This document shows positions 7,775-16,881 of a DNA stretch of 62,691 nt, in pieces (within the stretch, counting starts at the first letter, position 1; each line of letters begins with the position of its first letter). Source of the DNA: Deltaproteobacteria bacterium RIFOXYD12_FULL_56_24 (lineage in GTDB: Bacteria > Desulfobacterota > Desulfobulbia > Desulfobulbales > Desulfurivibrionaceae). The stretch lies in NCBI GenBank assembly GCA_001799285.1, contig MGTD01000009.1, forward strand, positions 1 through 62,691. Direction: 5' to 3'. The notes beneath the pieces are model-generated. The model was given only the letters and a program-made list of their open reading frames with translations. It searched no databases and was not told where the DNA came from. Made by a program: the position numbers and the translations under genes.

Positions 7775-8998
7775 TTAACCTTTCACTTCCCTCAGGCAGG
7801 CGACGGTCTGTTCGGCAATCTCCAGTTCTTCGTTGGTGGGAATAACCAGAATGCCCACCCGGCCAGCCTTGCTCTCCAAGGCGGCCTCGCCTTGCCGGGG
7901 GGCAAGATTTTTCCCTTTGTCCAGTTCCAGCCCTAGATGGGCAAGGCCTTCGCAGCATCCCTCTCTGATAAACGCGGCATTTTCCCCTATGCCGCCGGTG
8001 AAAATCAGCCCGTCCAGCCCTCCCAGCACCGCATGGTAGGCGCCGATGTATTTCCTGATCCGGTAACAGTACATGCTTATGGCAAGCTGCGCTTCCGGAT
8101 TGCCGTCTGCTGCCAGCTCCCCCACCCCGCGCATGTCGTTGACCCCGCAGATCCCCTTGAGGCCGCTTTCCTTGTTGAGGATCGTCTCGATCTCCCCTGG
8201 GGCAAGGCCGGTTTCCCGTTCAAGGTAAAAGATGATTGCCGGGTCAAGGTCGCCGCAGCGGGTGCCCATGATCAATCCCTCCAGCGGGGTGAGGCCCATG
8301 GAGGTGTCGATGCATCTCCCCTGTCGGATGGCGGCGGCGCTGGCCCCGTTGCCCAGATGCAGACTGATCAGGCGAAGGGAGGTCAGGGGTTTGTTCAGAA
8401 ACTCGGCCGCTTTTTTCGCCACATAGCGGTGCGAGGTGCCGTGGAAGCCGAAACGCCGGACCTGGTGCGCCTCGTAGAGGTTTTTGGGGATAGCGTAGCG
8501 GTAGGCGTGGGGGGGCAGGGACTGATGGAAGGCGGTATCGAACACCGCGACCTGAGGTACGGCGGGCGCGTTTTCCATGGCCACCTCCATGCCGAGGAGA
8601 TTGGCCGGATTGTGCAGCGGCGCCAGAGGGATCAAACCCCGGATCGCGGCCAGCACCGCAGGAGTAACCCGGGCGGGCTCCTTGAATTTTTCGCCGCCGT
8701 GCACCACCCGGTGGCCAATGCCGCTGAGTTCGCCGGGGTCGGCCAGGACCCCGGTTTCTCGGAGAGTCGAGGTGATCAGCTGAAAGCCCTGCCGGTGATC
8801 GGCAATCGGCAGGGCCCGCACCGTTTTGCGCATCCCGGGCTGGCCCGTATTGAGAGAATGGCTGAGGTGGCTGCCCTCTTCGCCGATCTGTTCGACGCTG
8901 CCAGCGGCCAGCACCGTTTGCTCCAGCATGTCGAACAGCTGGTACTTGATGGAGGAGCTGCCGGAGTTAAGAACCAGAATCTTCATTAGGTTTTTCAT
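7775..8998 (-). CDS. ackA: Acetate kinase
   Basis: Interconverts acetyl phosphate + ADP and acetate + ATP. The body begins KILVLNSGSSSIKYQLFDM and carries SLHLGNGASAAAI and FTGGIGENAAF, the three signature regions of the acetokinase ASKHA fold, over about 400 residues. The start is set at the ATG at 8998 because GGAATG lies just upstream; the ATG at 8986 (MKILVLN) is an equally good family start. It lies downstream of pta on the same strand, separated by about 330 bp of palindromic repeats, so the two may be cotranscribed through those hairpins. With pta it forms the acetate/acetyl-CoA route. Confidence 0.95.
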   Translation of the reverse strand: MKNLMKILVLNSGSSSIKYQLFDMLEQTVLAAGSVEQIGEEGSHLSHSLNTGQPGMRKTVRALPIADHRQGFQLITSTLRETGVLADPGELSGIGHRVVHGGEKFKEPARVTPAVLAAIRGLIPLAPLHNPANLLGMEVAMENAPAVPQVAVFDTAFHQSLPPHAYRYAIPKNLYEAHQVRRFGFHGTSHRYVAKKAAEFLNKPLTSLRLISLHLGNGASAAAIRQGRCIDTSMGLTPLEGLIMGTRCGDLDPAIIFYLERETGLAPGEIETILNKESGLKGICGVNDMRGVGELAADGNPEAQLAISMYCYRIRKYIGAYHAVLGGLDGLIFTGGIGENAAFIREGCCEGLAHLGLELDKGKNLAPRQGEAALESKAGRVGILVIPTNEELEIAEQTVACLREVKG

Positions 8999-9043
8999 GG
9001 GCATTCCGTGCCGTAAGCGGCATTCATGTATCGGCGGTGAACC

Positions 9044-9176
9044 GTTTTCCGGCCGGGGGAAGCTTGCGCTCATTCTCGGCGGACATCCTGTCCGCCTCCG
9101 AGGCGTCTGCTGTCCTGCCCATCCATGGGCAGGAAAACGCAGCCGAACCCGCGAAAGTTTCCCCCGGCCGGAAAAC
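9044..9176. repeat. Palindromic intergenic element with 22-bp inverted ends
   Basis: Arms at 9044-9065 and 9155-9176 are complementary with one mismatch (GTTTTCCGGCCGGGGGAA core). Inside are two further perfect hairpins, GGCGGACATCCTGTCCGCC and CCTGCCCATCCATGGGCAGG. It lies between pta and ackA. Confidence 0.75.
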
Positions 9177-9213
9177 TCACTTTCGTGAAGATACCTTAAA
9201 GGGGTAATCAGGA

Positions 9214-9323
9214 CAGTAACGGAGCAGCAGTGCCGCAGATGCTAGGAAGAGGTCGGCGAAGTGTGCTGTTGCACACGAGCCGGCCGATGACAACGCAGAT
9301 GTGGTGCTGCTGCTCCGTTACTG
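9214..9323. repeat. Diverged member of the IS66-type palindromic family
   Basis: CAGTAACGGAGCAGCAG at the left pairs with CTGCTGCTCCGTTACTG at the right, with the conserved inner GAGCCGGCCGATGAC arm. No direct repeats flank it. The rightmost GTAAC-type end reaches the pta stop codon: the pta TAA is read from GTAA of the element. Confidence 0.7.
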
Positions 9324-9325
9324 TG

Positions 9326-11410
9326 TTACTGGGCCTGGATGGCGGTAATGGCTACGGTATTGACGATGTCGGCTACGGTGCAGCCCCGGCTCAGGTCGTT
9401 GACCGGCTTGTTCAGCCCCTGGAGTACCGGGCCGATGGCCACGGCGTTGGCCGAGCGCTGCACCGCCTTGTACAGGTTGTTGCCGGTGTTCAGGTCCGGG
9501 AAGATGAACACCGTGGCCTTGCCTGCCACCTGGCTGTCCGGCAGCTTGGTTTTCGCCACCCCGGCGTCCACCGCCGCGTCGTACTGGATCGGTCCCTCGA
9601 TCTTGAGATCGGGCCGGAGTTCCTTGGCGATCCGGGTCGCCTCGCGGACCTTGTCCACGTCGGCGCCCTTGCCCGAGGTGCCGGTGGCATAGGAGCACAT
9701 GGCGACCAGGGGTTCAATGCCGTAGAGCTTGGCGGTTAGGGCCGAGCTGATGGCGATTTCCGCCAGCTGCTGGGCGTTGGGGTCGGGGTTCACCGCGCAG
9801 TCGCCGTAGACCAGAACCCGGTCGGCGAGGCACATCAGAAAGACGCTGGAAACAATGGAAACCCCCGGCTGGGTGCGGATGATCTGGAGGGCCGGGCGGA
9901 TGGTGTCCCCGGTGGTGTGCACCGCCCCGGAAACCATGCCGTCGGCCAAGTCCTTGTGGATCATCATGGTGCCGAAGTAGTTGACGTCGGCCACCGTGTC
10001 AAAGGCGCCCTTTTCGGTAATTCCCTTGTGCCGGCGGAGCTGGAAGTAAATTTCGGCAAACTCCTTGCGCAAGGGAGAGGTAACAGGATCGATAATCTCG
10101 ACGCCGGTAAGATCAAGGCCGAGATTGCTGGCCGTGCCTTTGATCTCCGCAGGGTTGCCCAGCAGGGTGATATCCGCCACGCCGCGCCGGATTAGGATTT
10201 CACTGGCCCGCAGGACTCGCTCTTCCGCTCCCTCGGGCAGGACGATGTGCTGCCGGTGCCTCTGGGCCATCTCCACCAGATTGTATTCGAACATGATCGG
10301 GGTGACCCGCGTCGATCTCACAAGAGAAATGCGGCTTTCCAGTTCGGGCAGATTGACGTGCGTCTCAAAAAGGCCCAGAGCGGTGGCGATCTTGCGGTTA
10401 TTTTCCGGGGTGAGCATGGGGGGCACCGCGCTGGCGTGCATGGCCGTGGTAAAGGTATCGGTCCGCACGCTGACGATGGGCACGGTCACCTTGTAGCTCA
10501 AGCCTTCAAGGAGCAGGGTGATCTGGGCGTCCGGCACAAAACCGCCCGAAAGGAGCAGTCCGGCGATGCTCGGGTAGGTGCTGGAGAAGTTGGCGGCCAG
10601 GCTGCCGAGGATGATATCCGAGCGGTCGCCCGGCGCGATGATCAAATCGCCTTCCACCAGATGGTCGAGAAAATGCGGCAGATTCATGGCCGCCACTTTG
10701 AAATCCGCCACTCCCCGGTTCATCTCCTCCGGGTCTCCCATGATGACCCTGGCATCCAGGGCCCGGGCGATCTCCCCCACCGTGGGCTTGCCCAGAAACG
10801 GTTCCTCCGGCAGGATATAGACCGGCCCGCATTCCGTATTACATTCCGCAAGTTTTTCCCGCACCGTCTCCATGAGAAAGGGATCGACGCGGTTGACCAT
10901 GCTGGCCAGGATGGTGCAGCCCTTCTTGAGAAAGGATTCCTGAGCCACGTGCAGGGCATCGAGGATATCCGCCGGGGATTTGTCGTGGCAGTTTAACAGC
11001 AGCAGGATGGGGCTGCCCAGATTGTTGACCACCTCGGCGTTGAACTCGAACTCGAACGGCAGGGAGAGGCCGCTGAAATCGGTGCCCTCGCAGAGGATGA
11101 AATCGCATTTACTTTCCAGATGCTTGTATTTGTCGAGAATGGTCTTGAGGATCTGATCGGTGCTTCCTTCGGCGGAAAGATGCTGGGCTTCGTCATGGGA
11201 GAGGGCGAACATCTCGTCGTAAGCGAAAGGCAGCCGGTAGCGGGTTTTGATCAGCTGCAGGTTGTTGTCCGCCACATGCTGGGAGGGAATGATGGGACGG
11301 AAATAGCCGACCCTGCGCAGCCGGCGGGAGAGCAGCTCCATAATGCCCAAAGCGACCACCGATTTGCCGCTTTGGGGGCCGATTGCCACGATATACACGC
11401 TTTTAGCCAT
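9326..11410 (-). CDS. pta: Phosphate acetyltransferase (long form with N-terminal P-loop domain)
   Basis: Converts acetyl-CoA + phosphate to acetyl phosphate + CoA. 694 residues in three parts: an N-terminal dethiobiotin-synthetase-like P-loop domain (GPQSGKS at residues 11-17), a middle DRTGG-type regulatory domain, and the C-terminal catalytic PTA/PTB domain (QHIVLPEGAEERVLRA ... GAVHTTGDTIRPALQII ... CSYATGTSGKGADVDKV). The start is the MAKSVYIVAI ATG at 11410; the longer frame to 11491 adds an implausible leader. The stop codon appears to be supplied by the end of an adjacent palindromic element. It pairs functionally with ackA downstream. Confidence 0.95.
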   Translation of the reverse strand: MAKSVYIVAIGPQSGKSVVALGIMELLSRRLRRVGYFRPIIPSQHVADNNLQLIKTRYRLPFAYDEMFALSHDEAQHLSAEGSTDQILKTILDKYKHLESKCDFILCEGTDFSGLSLPFEFEFNAEVVNNLGSPILLLLNCHDKSPADILDALHVAQESFLKKGCTILASMVNRVDPFLMETVREKLAECNTECGPVYILPEEPFLGKPTVGEIARALDARVIMGDPEEMNRGVADFKVAAMNLPHFLDHLVEGDLIIAPGDRSDIILGSLAANFSSTYPSIAGLLLSGGFVPDAQITLLLEGLSYKVTVPIVSVRTDTFTTAMHASAVPPMLTPENNRKIATALGLFETHVNLPELESRISLVRSTRVTPIMFEYNLVEMAQRHRQHIVLPEGAEERVLRASEILIRRGVADITLLGNPAEIKGTASNLGLDLTGVEIIDPVTSPLRKEFAEIYFQLRRHKGITEKGAFDTVADVNYFGTMMIHKDLADGMVSGAVHTTGDTIRPALQIIRTQPGVSIVSSVFLMCLADRVLVYGDCAVNPDPNAQQLAEIAISSALTAKLYGIEPLVAMCSYATGTSGKGADVDKVREATRIAKELRPDLKIEGPIQYDAAVDAGVAKTKLPDSQVAGKATVFIFPDLNTGNNLYKAVQRSANAVAIGPVLQGLNKPVNDLSRGCTVADIVNTVAITAIQAQ

Positions 11411-11447
11411 GGGCTGTTCTTCGCCTGAAATTATGCAGCCTTGAAGG

Positions 11448-11777
11448 TTGATGGACTCGTAACAACTCATTTTTTTAACGCAGAGACGCAAAGTCGCAAA
11501 GTTTTAATCATTCCTGATTAGCGCTAATCTTCCGCAAATCCCCTCTCCCTTGAGGGAGAGGGTTAGGGTGAGGGTGAACAGTCGCCGTTTAACCCCCTCA
11601 CCCCGGCCCTCTCCCCCACTAAAGCGGGGGAGAGGGGGTATTTTGCAACTGGCTCTCCTGGGTACAAATTACGTCTTGCGGAAGATTAGCGCTAATCAGG
11701 TAATCCTTTTATTTAAACATGTTGCCTTTGCGTCTCTGCGTCTTGACGTTACGTTTTTGTTGTTACGAGTCCATCAA
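11448..11777. repeat. Four-layer nested palindrome between pta and the RNA methyltransferase gene
   Basis: Three concentric perfect inverted repeats: 11448-11465 with 11760-11777 (18 bp), 11478-11493 with 11726-11741 (16 bp), and 11513-11537 with 11676-11700 (25 bp). In the centre is a CTCTCCC-type repeat pair (about 11539-11640). The 25-bp layer is flanked by near-identical octamers TAATCATT/TAATCCTT, suggesting it transposed into the others. Confidence 0.85.
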
Positions 11778-11779
11778 GG

Positions 11780-13663
11780 TTACGCCTTTGCTTCCAGTAA
11801 AATCATGATTTCAAGATTGGCCGAGCCGGGAAACATGTCCAGGGGGGCGATGCGCCGCACTTGGTAGCCGCCGGCCTGCCACTCCTTGAGGGAAGGCGGG
11901 ATCTGGTCCACCCCGCAGAAGATATGGAGCGCCTTTTGCGGTCTCCGGCGAGCCAGGGCTGCGATCACCCCCGGCAGCGTACCCTGGCGGGGCGGATCAA
12001 GCAGGATTACCTCGTTGCTCACGGGGGGAGGCAGAGTCTTTTCCAGATAGCCGACGGTGATTCGGTGGGCGAGAAATTTAGGAGCCGTTGCAAGATAATC
12101 TGTACCTTTCTGCCCTTCTTTACGGCTCCTTATGCCGTTCGCGGGTAAGCGATCACAGGGCACCACATCTTGCGGCGATCGGTCCGGCTCACGGGCATAA
12201 GTACGCATCGCCGTCCCGCTTGCCGCAACCTGCGGCACCCTGTGACCGCTTATTCCGTGGTTATTTGACCTTTGTGGGGTTGCCCCGTGATCGGTTACGT
12301 TCGCGGGATCACAACTGTGCAAATTATTTTGCAACGACGGCTTGGCCTGGCCGCCCCGCTTCTGGTTCAGACGGCTGTTGGCCTCGGCGGCCCGGATGGA
12401 AGGGCCTTCGCCGTCAACGGCCAGGACCTGCCGGTAATCGGGGGCGAGGTAATGGCTGAACAGGCCGTAGCCGCAGTACAGGTCGAGGAGGGACTGGTCC
12501 GGGGCCGGGGCCAGCAGTTCCCGCGCCCGCGTCAGCATGGTTTCCACCATGGATTCGTTGATCTGGGAAAACGAGGTCGGATGGAACTGGTAGCGGCAGT
12601 CATGGTAGGTGGCCATCAACTGGTCGGGGCCGAAGAGCTTTTTGAAATTGAGGGTCTCCGCCGGGCGTTTGCTTTCCAGATAGTAATCCGACTGGCTGGG
12701 GTCAAGGTAAACAAAGGCGGCGGTGACGGCAATGGGAAGCTTTTGGAGGTGCGCGCTCAGCAGTTTCAGTTTGCGGACCAGCGGCCCGTTCAGCAGATCC
12801 ACATTGAAGATCACCGCCTGCTCGGTATAGCCGCCGCGGATGATAAGATAATTGAGATGCCCGGCGATCAGCCGGAAGGCCGGCTCACTGAGTTTTTGCT
12901 GGAGAAAGCGGTAGATGATCTCGTGTTCCTTGGGCTCCAGGGGCGAGGCGGTAAAATACTGCCGGTTCTTGGGCAGGGCCGCTTTGTCTCCCAGAAGGAG
13001 ATACAGGGTGGAGCCATAAAGGAAACCCTTGCGCTTTGAGGTGGTGCGGTAGCCCCTGGCTTTGGGGGAGCGGATTACCTGTTCCGGCGAACCGGGCAGC
13101 CGGTGCTGTTTCCAGAAGGCCATCAACCCCTGGTCTTTTATCTGCAGCTCCAGGGAATAATCAAGATGGGCCAAAGGAGAGCTGTAGAGGATGGCCTGGC
13201 CTTCCGGGCCGATGGTTGAGGGAATAAGCGGCTTGAGAAAGCTGGCAAAGGAACGATCAGAGGTCGAGGCCGGTGTCCAGAACAGTTCCTCTTCGGATTT
13301 TTCCGGCTGCGGAGTTCTGCTGCGGGTAAAGCCATGTTCGGGAGGGGAAGCAGCCCCGCGATTGCGGGATTTTCTCGGCGACGGTTTTTCCGGCGGGGAT
13401 TTTCTTTTGGGGCCGGGCTGCCGCTCACTTGGGATGGCGGAGGTGCGAAAGGCTCCCTCTGCGGCTTGCTTCGGGCGTGATCTTCTGTTGCCGGTAAACT
13501 CACGCTCGGCAGCGGCAGCCGTGGCAGGTTGGCGGGCCTTTCTGCTCGAGGGGTTTTCCGGCGAGGGTTTACTCTTGCCTTGCGAGGGGCGACGGTTTTT
13601 TGCGGCAGTGGCCGGGCCTCCAGATGATGGGGTGCGGGTTGGTTTTTTTTTGCTTACGGACAA
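11780..13663 (-). CDS. TrmA/RlmD-type RNA (uracil-C5)-methyltransferase interrupted in frame by a mobile element
   Basis: 627 residues starting at a TTG. Residues 1-145 are a low-complexity Lys/Arg/Pro/Ser-rich extension, probably RNA-binding. The SAM domain has LLDLYCGYGLFSHYLAP (motif I, about 391-408), LAVDGEG (414-420), EVILLDPPRQG (551-561), HIFCGVDQIPPSL with the probable catalytic cysteine at 583, and SANLEI near the C-terminus with the probable base. Between VDGEG and the DPP motif, a 54-residue block bounded by two Pro-Ala-Asn triplets (453-455 and 507-509) is encoded by the IS66-type element at 12145-12298. A further ~30 unusual residues flank it. The frame stays open throughout. 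Substrate and residual activity are unknown. Confidence 0.85.
   Translation of the reverse strand: MSVSKKKPTRTPSSGGPATAAKNRRPSQGKSKPSPENPSSRKARQPATAAAAEREFTGNRRSRPKQAAEGAFRTSAIPSERQPGPKRKSPPEKPSPRKSRNRGAASPPEHGFTRSRTPQPEKSEEELFWTPASTSDRSFASFLKPLIPSTIGPEGQAILYSSPLAHLDYSLELQIKDQGLMAFWKQHRLPGSPEQVIRSPKARGYRTTSKRKGFLYGSTLYLLLGDKAALPKNRQYFTASPLEPKEHEIIYRFLQQKLSEPAFRLIAGHLNYLIIRGGYTEQAVIFNVDLLNGPLVRKLKLLSAHLQKLPIAVTAAFVYLDPSQSDYYLESKRPAETLNFKKLFGPDQLMATYHDCRYQFHPTSFSQINESMVETMLTRARELLAPAPDQSLLDLYCGYGLFSHYLAPDYRQVLAVDGEGPSIRAAEANSRLNQKRGGQAKPSLQNNLHSCDPANVTDHGATPQRSNNHGISGHRVPQVAASGTAMRTYAREPDRSPQDVVPCDRLPANGIRSRKEGQKGTDYLATAPKFLAHRITVGYLEKTLPPPVSNEVILLDPPRQGTLPGVIAALARRRPQKALHIFCGVDQIPPSLKEWQAGGYQVRRIAPLDMFPGSANLEIMILLEAKA
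12086..12336. repeat. Outer imperfect palindrome within the methyltransferase gene
   Basis: Arms 12086-12105 and 12317-12336 are complementary at 17 of 20 positions (CGTTGCAAGATAATCTGTAC type). They surround the IS66-type copy B. They suggest an earlier palindromic insertion, later hit by the second one. Confidence 0.55.
12145..12298 (+). mobile_element. Palindromic IS66-type MITE, copy B, inserted in a coding sequence
   Basis: 154-bp element beginning GTAAGCGATCACAGGG and ending GTGATCGGTTAC, nearly identical over most of its length to copy A. Perfect 8-bp direct repeats GTTCGCGG flank it (12137-12144 and 12299-12306). 154 + 8 = 162 bp = 54 codons, so the host reading frame is preserved; the duplicated octamer encodes the repeated Pro-Ala-Asn. 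Confidence 0.92.
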
Positions 13664-13880
13664 GGGATCACCAAGAAAAAAGAAGGAAAAATCGCAGCTA
13701 TCCAGCCTGGAGCCGGAAAGAATGTAGACTGAACGGTTACGAAAAAAGTATACACGCCCGCCGGTGATGCATAAAGCAAATTCGTCCCCTGTGCCACGGA
13801 GGGTGGTGGACCGGCGGTGGGGAACTTGCTGACAAATTGCGTTTTTTGCGGTATATACGCTGTTCCGTAGGCCAATTTAC

Positions 13881-14061
13881 GTAAGCGTTCAGCAGCACCA
13901 CATCTGCTTTGTCATCGGCCTGGTCCGCATACCGTATGTATAGCGAACAGGCCTCTTGGTCGGACACTTCTGCCGACGACTGACACGCGCATCTGCGGCA
14001 CTGCTGAACGCTTACAGTTCCGTGTTTGCCTGAAATTTGGGTGCCCCTGGTGAACGCTTAC
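13881..14061 (+). mobile_element. Palindromic IS66-type MITE, copy C
   Basis: 181-bp element starting GTAAGCGTTCAGCAG and ending GGTGAACGCTTAC, flanked by perfect 8-bp direct repeats CAATTTAC (13873-13880 and 14062-14069). Same layout as copies A and B, but with a different, matching pair of outer arms (TTCAGCAG/CTGCTGAA instead of ATCACAGGG/CCCTGTGA). Its right end lies 38 bp before the prfC start. Confidence 0.9.
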
Positions 14062-14098
14062 CAATTTACGGCCAGGCAAGAAGAGAGGAAAGGATCAG

Positions 14099-15685
14099 AT
14101 GAGCAGCATACTGGAAAAAGAAATCAACCGTCGCCGCACCTTCGGCATTATCAGCCATCCCGATGCGGGCAAGACTACCCTCACCGAAAAGCTTCTGCTT
14201 TTCGGCGGGGCCATCCAGATGGCCGGGGCGGTCAAGTCGCGCAAGACCGACCACCACGCGGTCAGCGACTGGATGGCCATTGAGAAGGAGCGCGGTATCT
14301 CGGTGACCACCTCGGTGATGCAGTTCGATTACCGGGATTTCGAGGTCAACCTGCTGGATACCCCCGGGCACAAAGATTTTTCCGAGGACACCTACCGGGT
14401 GCTCACTGCGGTGGACAGCGCCCTGATGGTCATCGACAGCGCCAAAGGGGTCGAGGCCCAGACCGAGAAGCTCATGGAGATCTGCCGGATGCGCAACACC
14501 CCGGTGATCACCTTCATCAACAAGCTGGACCGAGAGGGCCTCGAGCCCCTGGATATCTTAAGCGAGATCGAGGAGAAGCTGCAGATCGAATGCACCCCGC
14601 TTTCCTGGCCCATCGGCATGGGCAAGCGTTTCAAGGGGGTCTACAATATCCTGCGCCAGGAGCTGAACCTTTTTACCCCCAGCAAGGACCGGCGACCCCA
14701 GGACTCCATCGTGGTCAAGAACCTCGATGATCCTCTTTTGGATCAGATCCTGGGCAGTCAGGCAGACCGGCTCCGCGAGGATCTCGAACTCCTGGCCGGA
14801 GCCGCCAGCCCCTTTGACCATAAAGAGTATCTCAAGGCCAGCCAGAGCCCGGTCTTTTTCGGCAGCGCCGTCAACAACTTCGGGGTCCGCGAGCTGTTGG
14901 ACGCCTTTGTCGAGCTGGCTCCGCCCCCCGGCCCCCGCGCCACCAAGACCCGCATGGTTTCCCCGGACGAAGAATCCTTTTCCGGCTTCACCTTCAAAAT
15001 CCAGGCCAACATGAACCCGGCCCACCGCGACCGAATCGCCTTTTTTCGCATCTGCTCCGGCAAGTTTACCCGGGGGATGAAGGTCATGCACCATCGGCTC
15101 GGCAAGGAGGTTTCCCTGGCCAACGCCACCATCTTCATGGCCCAGGACCGCACCAACGTGGAGGAGGCCTGGCCCGGCGATATCATCGGCATTCACAACC
15201 ACGGGACGATCAAGATCGGCGACACCTTTTCCGACAAGGAGCCCCTCAAGTTCACCGGCATCCCCAATTTCGCACCCGAGCATTTTCGGAGGGTGCTGAT
15301 CAAAAATCCCCTCAAGATCAAGCAGCTGAACAAGGGGCTGGTGCAGCTGGCCGAAGAGGGAGCGGTACAGCTCTTTCGGCCGACCATGGGTAGCGACTAT
15401 ATTTTGGGCGCGGTGGGGGTGTTGCAGTTTGAGGTGACCATGTCCAGGCTCAAGGCGGAATACGGGGTGGATGCGGTGTATGAGCCGGTCAGCTACGCCA
15501 CCGCCCGCTGGATTGACTGTGAGGACCGCAAGAAGCTCGACGAGTTCAAGAGTAAGAATCAGGCCCATCTGGCCCTGGATGCCGAGGGGCATCTGGCTTA
15601 TCTGGCGGAAAGCGAGTGGCGGCTGGGCCGGGTTCAGGAATTGTTCCCGGAGATCATTTTCCGCAAGACCCGCGAGCACAGCTGA
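14099..15685 (+). CDS. prfC: Peptide chain release factor 3
   Basis: Translational GTPase that recycles RF1/RF2 from the ribosome after termination. 528 residues, the family length. G1 is [13 protein letters not shown] (residues 19-31), switch I contains [13 protein letters not shown]3 is [14 protein letters not shown] and G4 is [15 protein letters not shown] and the C-terminal [21 protein letters not shown] are RF3-specific. A GGAAAGGA ribosome site precedes the ATG. The upstream palindromic element leaves only 38 bp for promoter and ribosome site, so transcription probably starts in or before the element. Confidence 0.96.
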   Translation: MSSILEKEINRRRTFGIISHPDAGKTTLTEKLLLFGGAIQMAGAVKSRKTDHHAVSDWMAIEKERGISVTTSVMQFDYRDFEVNLLDTPGHKDFSEDTYRVLTAVDSALMVIDSAKGVEAQTEKLMEICRMRNTPVITFINKLDREGLEPLDILSEIEEKLQIECTPLSWPIGMGKRFKGVYNILRQELNLFTPSKDRRPQDSIVVKNLDDPLLDQILGSQADRLREDLELLAGAASPFDHKEYLKASQSPVFFGSAVNNFGVRELLDAFVELAPPPGPRATKTRMVSPDEESFSGFTFKIQANMNPAHRDRIAFFRICSGKFTRGMKVMHHRLGKEVSLANATIFMAQDRTNVEEAWPGDIIGIHNHGTIKIGDTFSDKEPLKFTGIPNFAPEHFRRVLIKNPLKIKQLNKGLVQLAEEGAVQLFRPTMGSDYILGAVGVLQFEVTMSRLKAEYGVDAVYEPVSYATARWIDCEDRKKLDEFKSKNQAHLALDAEGHLAYLAESEWRLGRVQELFPEIIFRKTREHS

Positions 15686-15910
15686 CCAAGGAGAATGGGT
15701 GGGCGGGGCGCAAGAACGCCCCGATGAGGCTTCGCCGCTGAAAAGTTGAGGGGAACTTCCTGGGGTGAAAAGCGGCCATCGGAGCGTAGTTGTATTATTG
15801 CTTAAAGCGGGTGGGAAAAGCAAATGAAAAAAACTTTGGTTCGCGCAAAAATAACTTGTGCAAATTGGCATGACCCTTTAGGTTTCTTATACTTTTTTGG
15901 ATATGACCAT
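15686..15910. other. Non-coding spacer after prfC
   Basis: Contains a short GGGGCG...CGCCCC hairpin at about 15706-15722 without a T run. No gene is recognised here. Confidence 0.4.
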
Positions 15911-16026
15911 CAAGATTGTTGAAATCGTAAAAAGCCACGATTACAACGGGTATTAATGTGTAGGTGGTTTATTTTTTTGTGGTGGGCCTGTGAACTTTTC
16001 AGGTTGTTACGAGTTCACCAAGATTG
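15911..16026 (-). repeat. Copy 2 of the ~115-bp dispersed repeat (inverted relative to 4404-4518)
   Basis: On the minus strand this reads AATCTTGGTGAACTCGTAACAA ... CGTTGTAATCGTGGC ... GATTTCAACAATCTTG, matching the copy upstream of the chemoreceptor. It ends about 55 bp before the PilZ gene. Confidence 0.7.
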
Positions 16027-16081
16027 GTATTCTTGAAGCAGCATCCTGATTGTTTCCCCTGCATCATGGAGTCTTGGCAAG

Positions 16082-16807
16082 ATGAAAGAGTCTGATTCTG
16101 TCATTGAAATTGTTCGGGAGCCGGGAGCGGTCAGCCTGATTTTTGAGAAGATGCAGGACCAGCGCAAGCCTCTGAGCATTGTCCAGCACGGGCATAGCAG
16201 TGATGCCTGGGTGGTCAAGGTCTCGCCCTCGCGCCTGATCCTGGCTAAACGGGATAAAGCCTCGAAATTCACCACCGAGACGGTGGAGTTTCAGTTTCGC
16301 TGCGTGCTTGGCCGCAATATCACTGGCAAGAGCCGGATTATTCGGCTCAAGGATGACTTTCTCGAGCTTGCTCTCCCGCCGGAGGTTGCGATCATTCAGC
16401 GGAGAGAGGCATACCGGGTGGTGCCGACCATCGACAGTGTCGCCATCTTTCAGACCGTCAAGAAAAGGATTCTCTCGGGCAGGATCGAAGACTTGAGCAG
16501 CACGGGAATACTGGTCCGGATTCCCCAGGAAATACCGATTGCCGTGCCCTGCGATATTCGGGCGCTTTGTCTTTATCTCAACCATGCGGAGTCGGCCAGC
16601 GACTTTACCCGCCAAGGAACCGTGAAGAATTTTATGGTCACGATTAAAACCGCAATCATGACCATTGTCAGAAAAGCCGACAACGGGGCCACAAAATTCG
16701 CGACCTATGGTATTCACTTTACGCCGTCCGCTCTTGAGGAGCGGCAGTTGTCCCGGATCATTGTCGGCTATGAACGGGCCGCCCGCCAGAAAGGACTCCG
16801 CGCCTGA
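16082..16807 (+). CDS. PilZ-domain c-di-GMP-binding protein (YcgR-like)
   Basis: 241 residues. The C-terminal half is a PilZ domain with both c-di-GMP motifs: RREAYR (Arg108 and Arg112 of RxxxR) and DLSSTG (Asp137, Ser139, Gly142). The N-terminal ~100 residues form a beta-rich domain like the YcgR N-terminal (split-barrel) domain. It probably couples c-di-GMP to motility or surface behaviour. It is a single gene, downstream of a repeat also found before the chemoreceptor gene and convergent with the hybrid kinase gene. Confidence 0.88.
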   Translation: MKESDSVIEIVREPGAVSLIFEKMQDQRKPLSIVQHGHSSDAWVVKVSPSRLILAKRDKASKFTTETVEFQFRCVLGRNITGKSRIIRLKDDFLELALPPEVAIIQRREAYRVVPTIDSVAIFQTVKKRILSGRIEDLSSTGILVRIPQEIPIAVPCDIRALCLYLNHAESASDFTRQGTVKNFMVTIKTAIMTIVRKADNGATKFATYGIHFTPSALEERQLSRIIVGYERAARQKGLRA

Positions 16808-16881
16808 GCTGATTAGCCCGCTTCCCCTTTTTACGGATTTCTAAGCTCGTAACGATCCGGGTTTTTCACCAGGCTGGCTTT

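Noticed and set aside
11780-13663. Methyltransferase gene as a simple pseudogene
   Set aside because: The insertion keeps the frame and all downstream motifs, so there is no frameshift or stop to call it broken.
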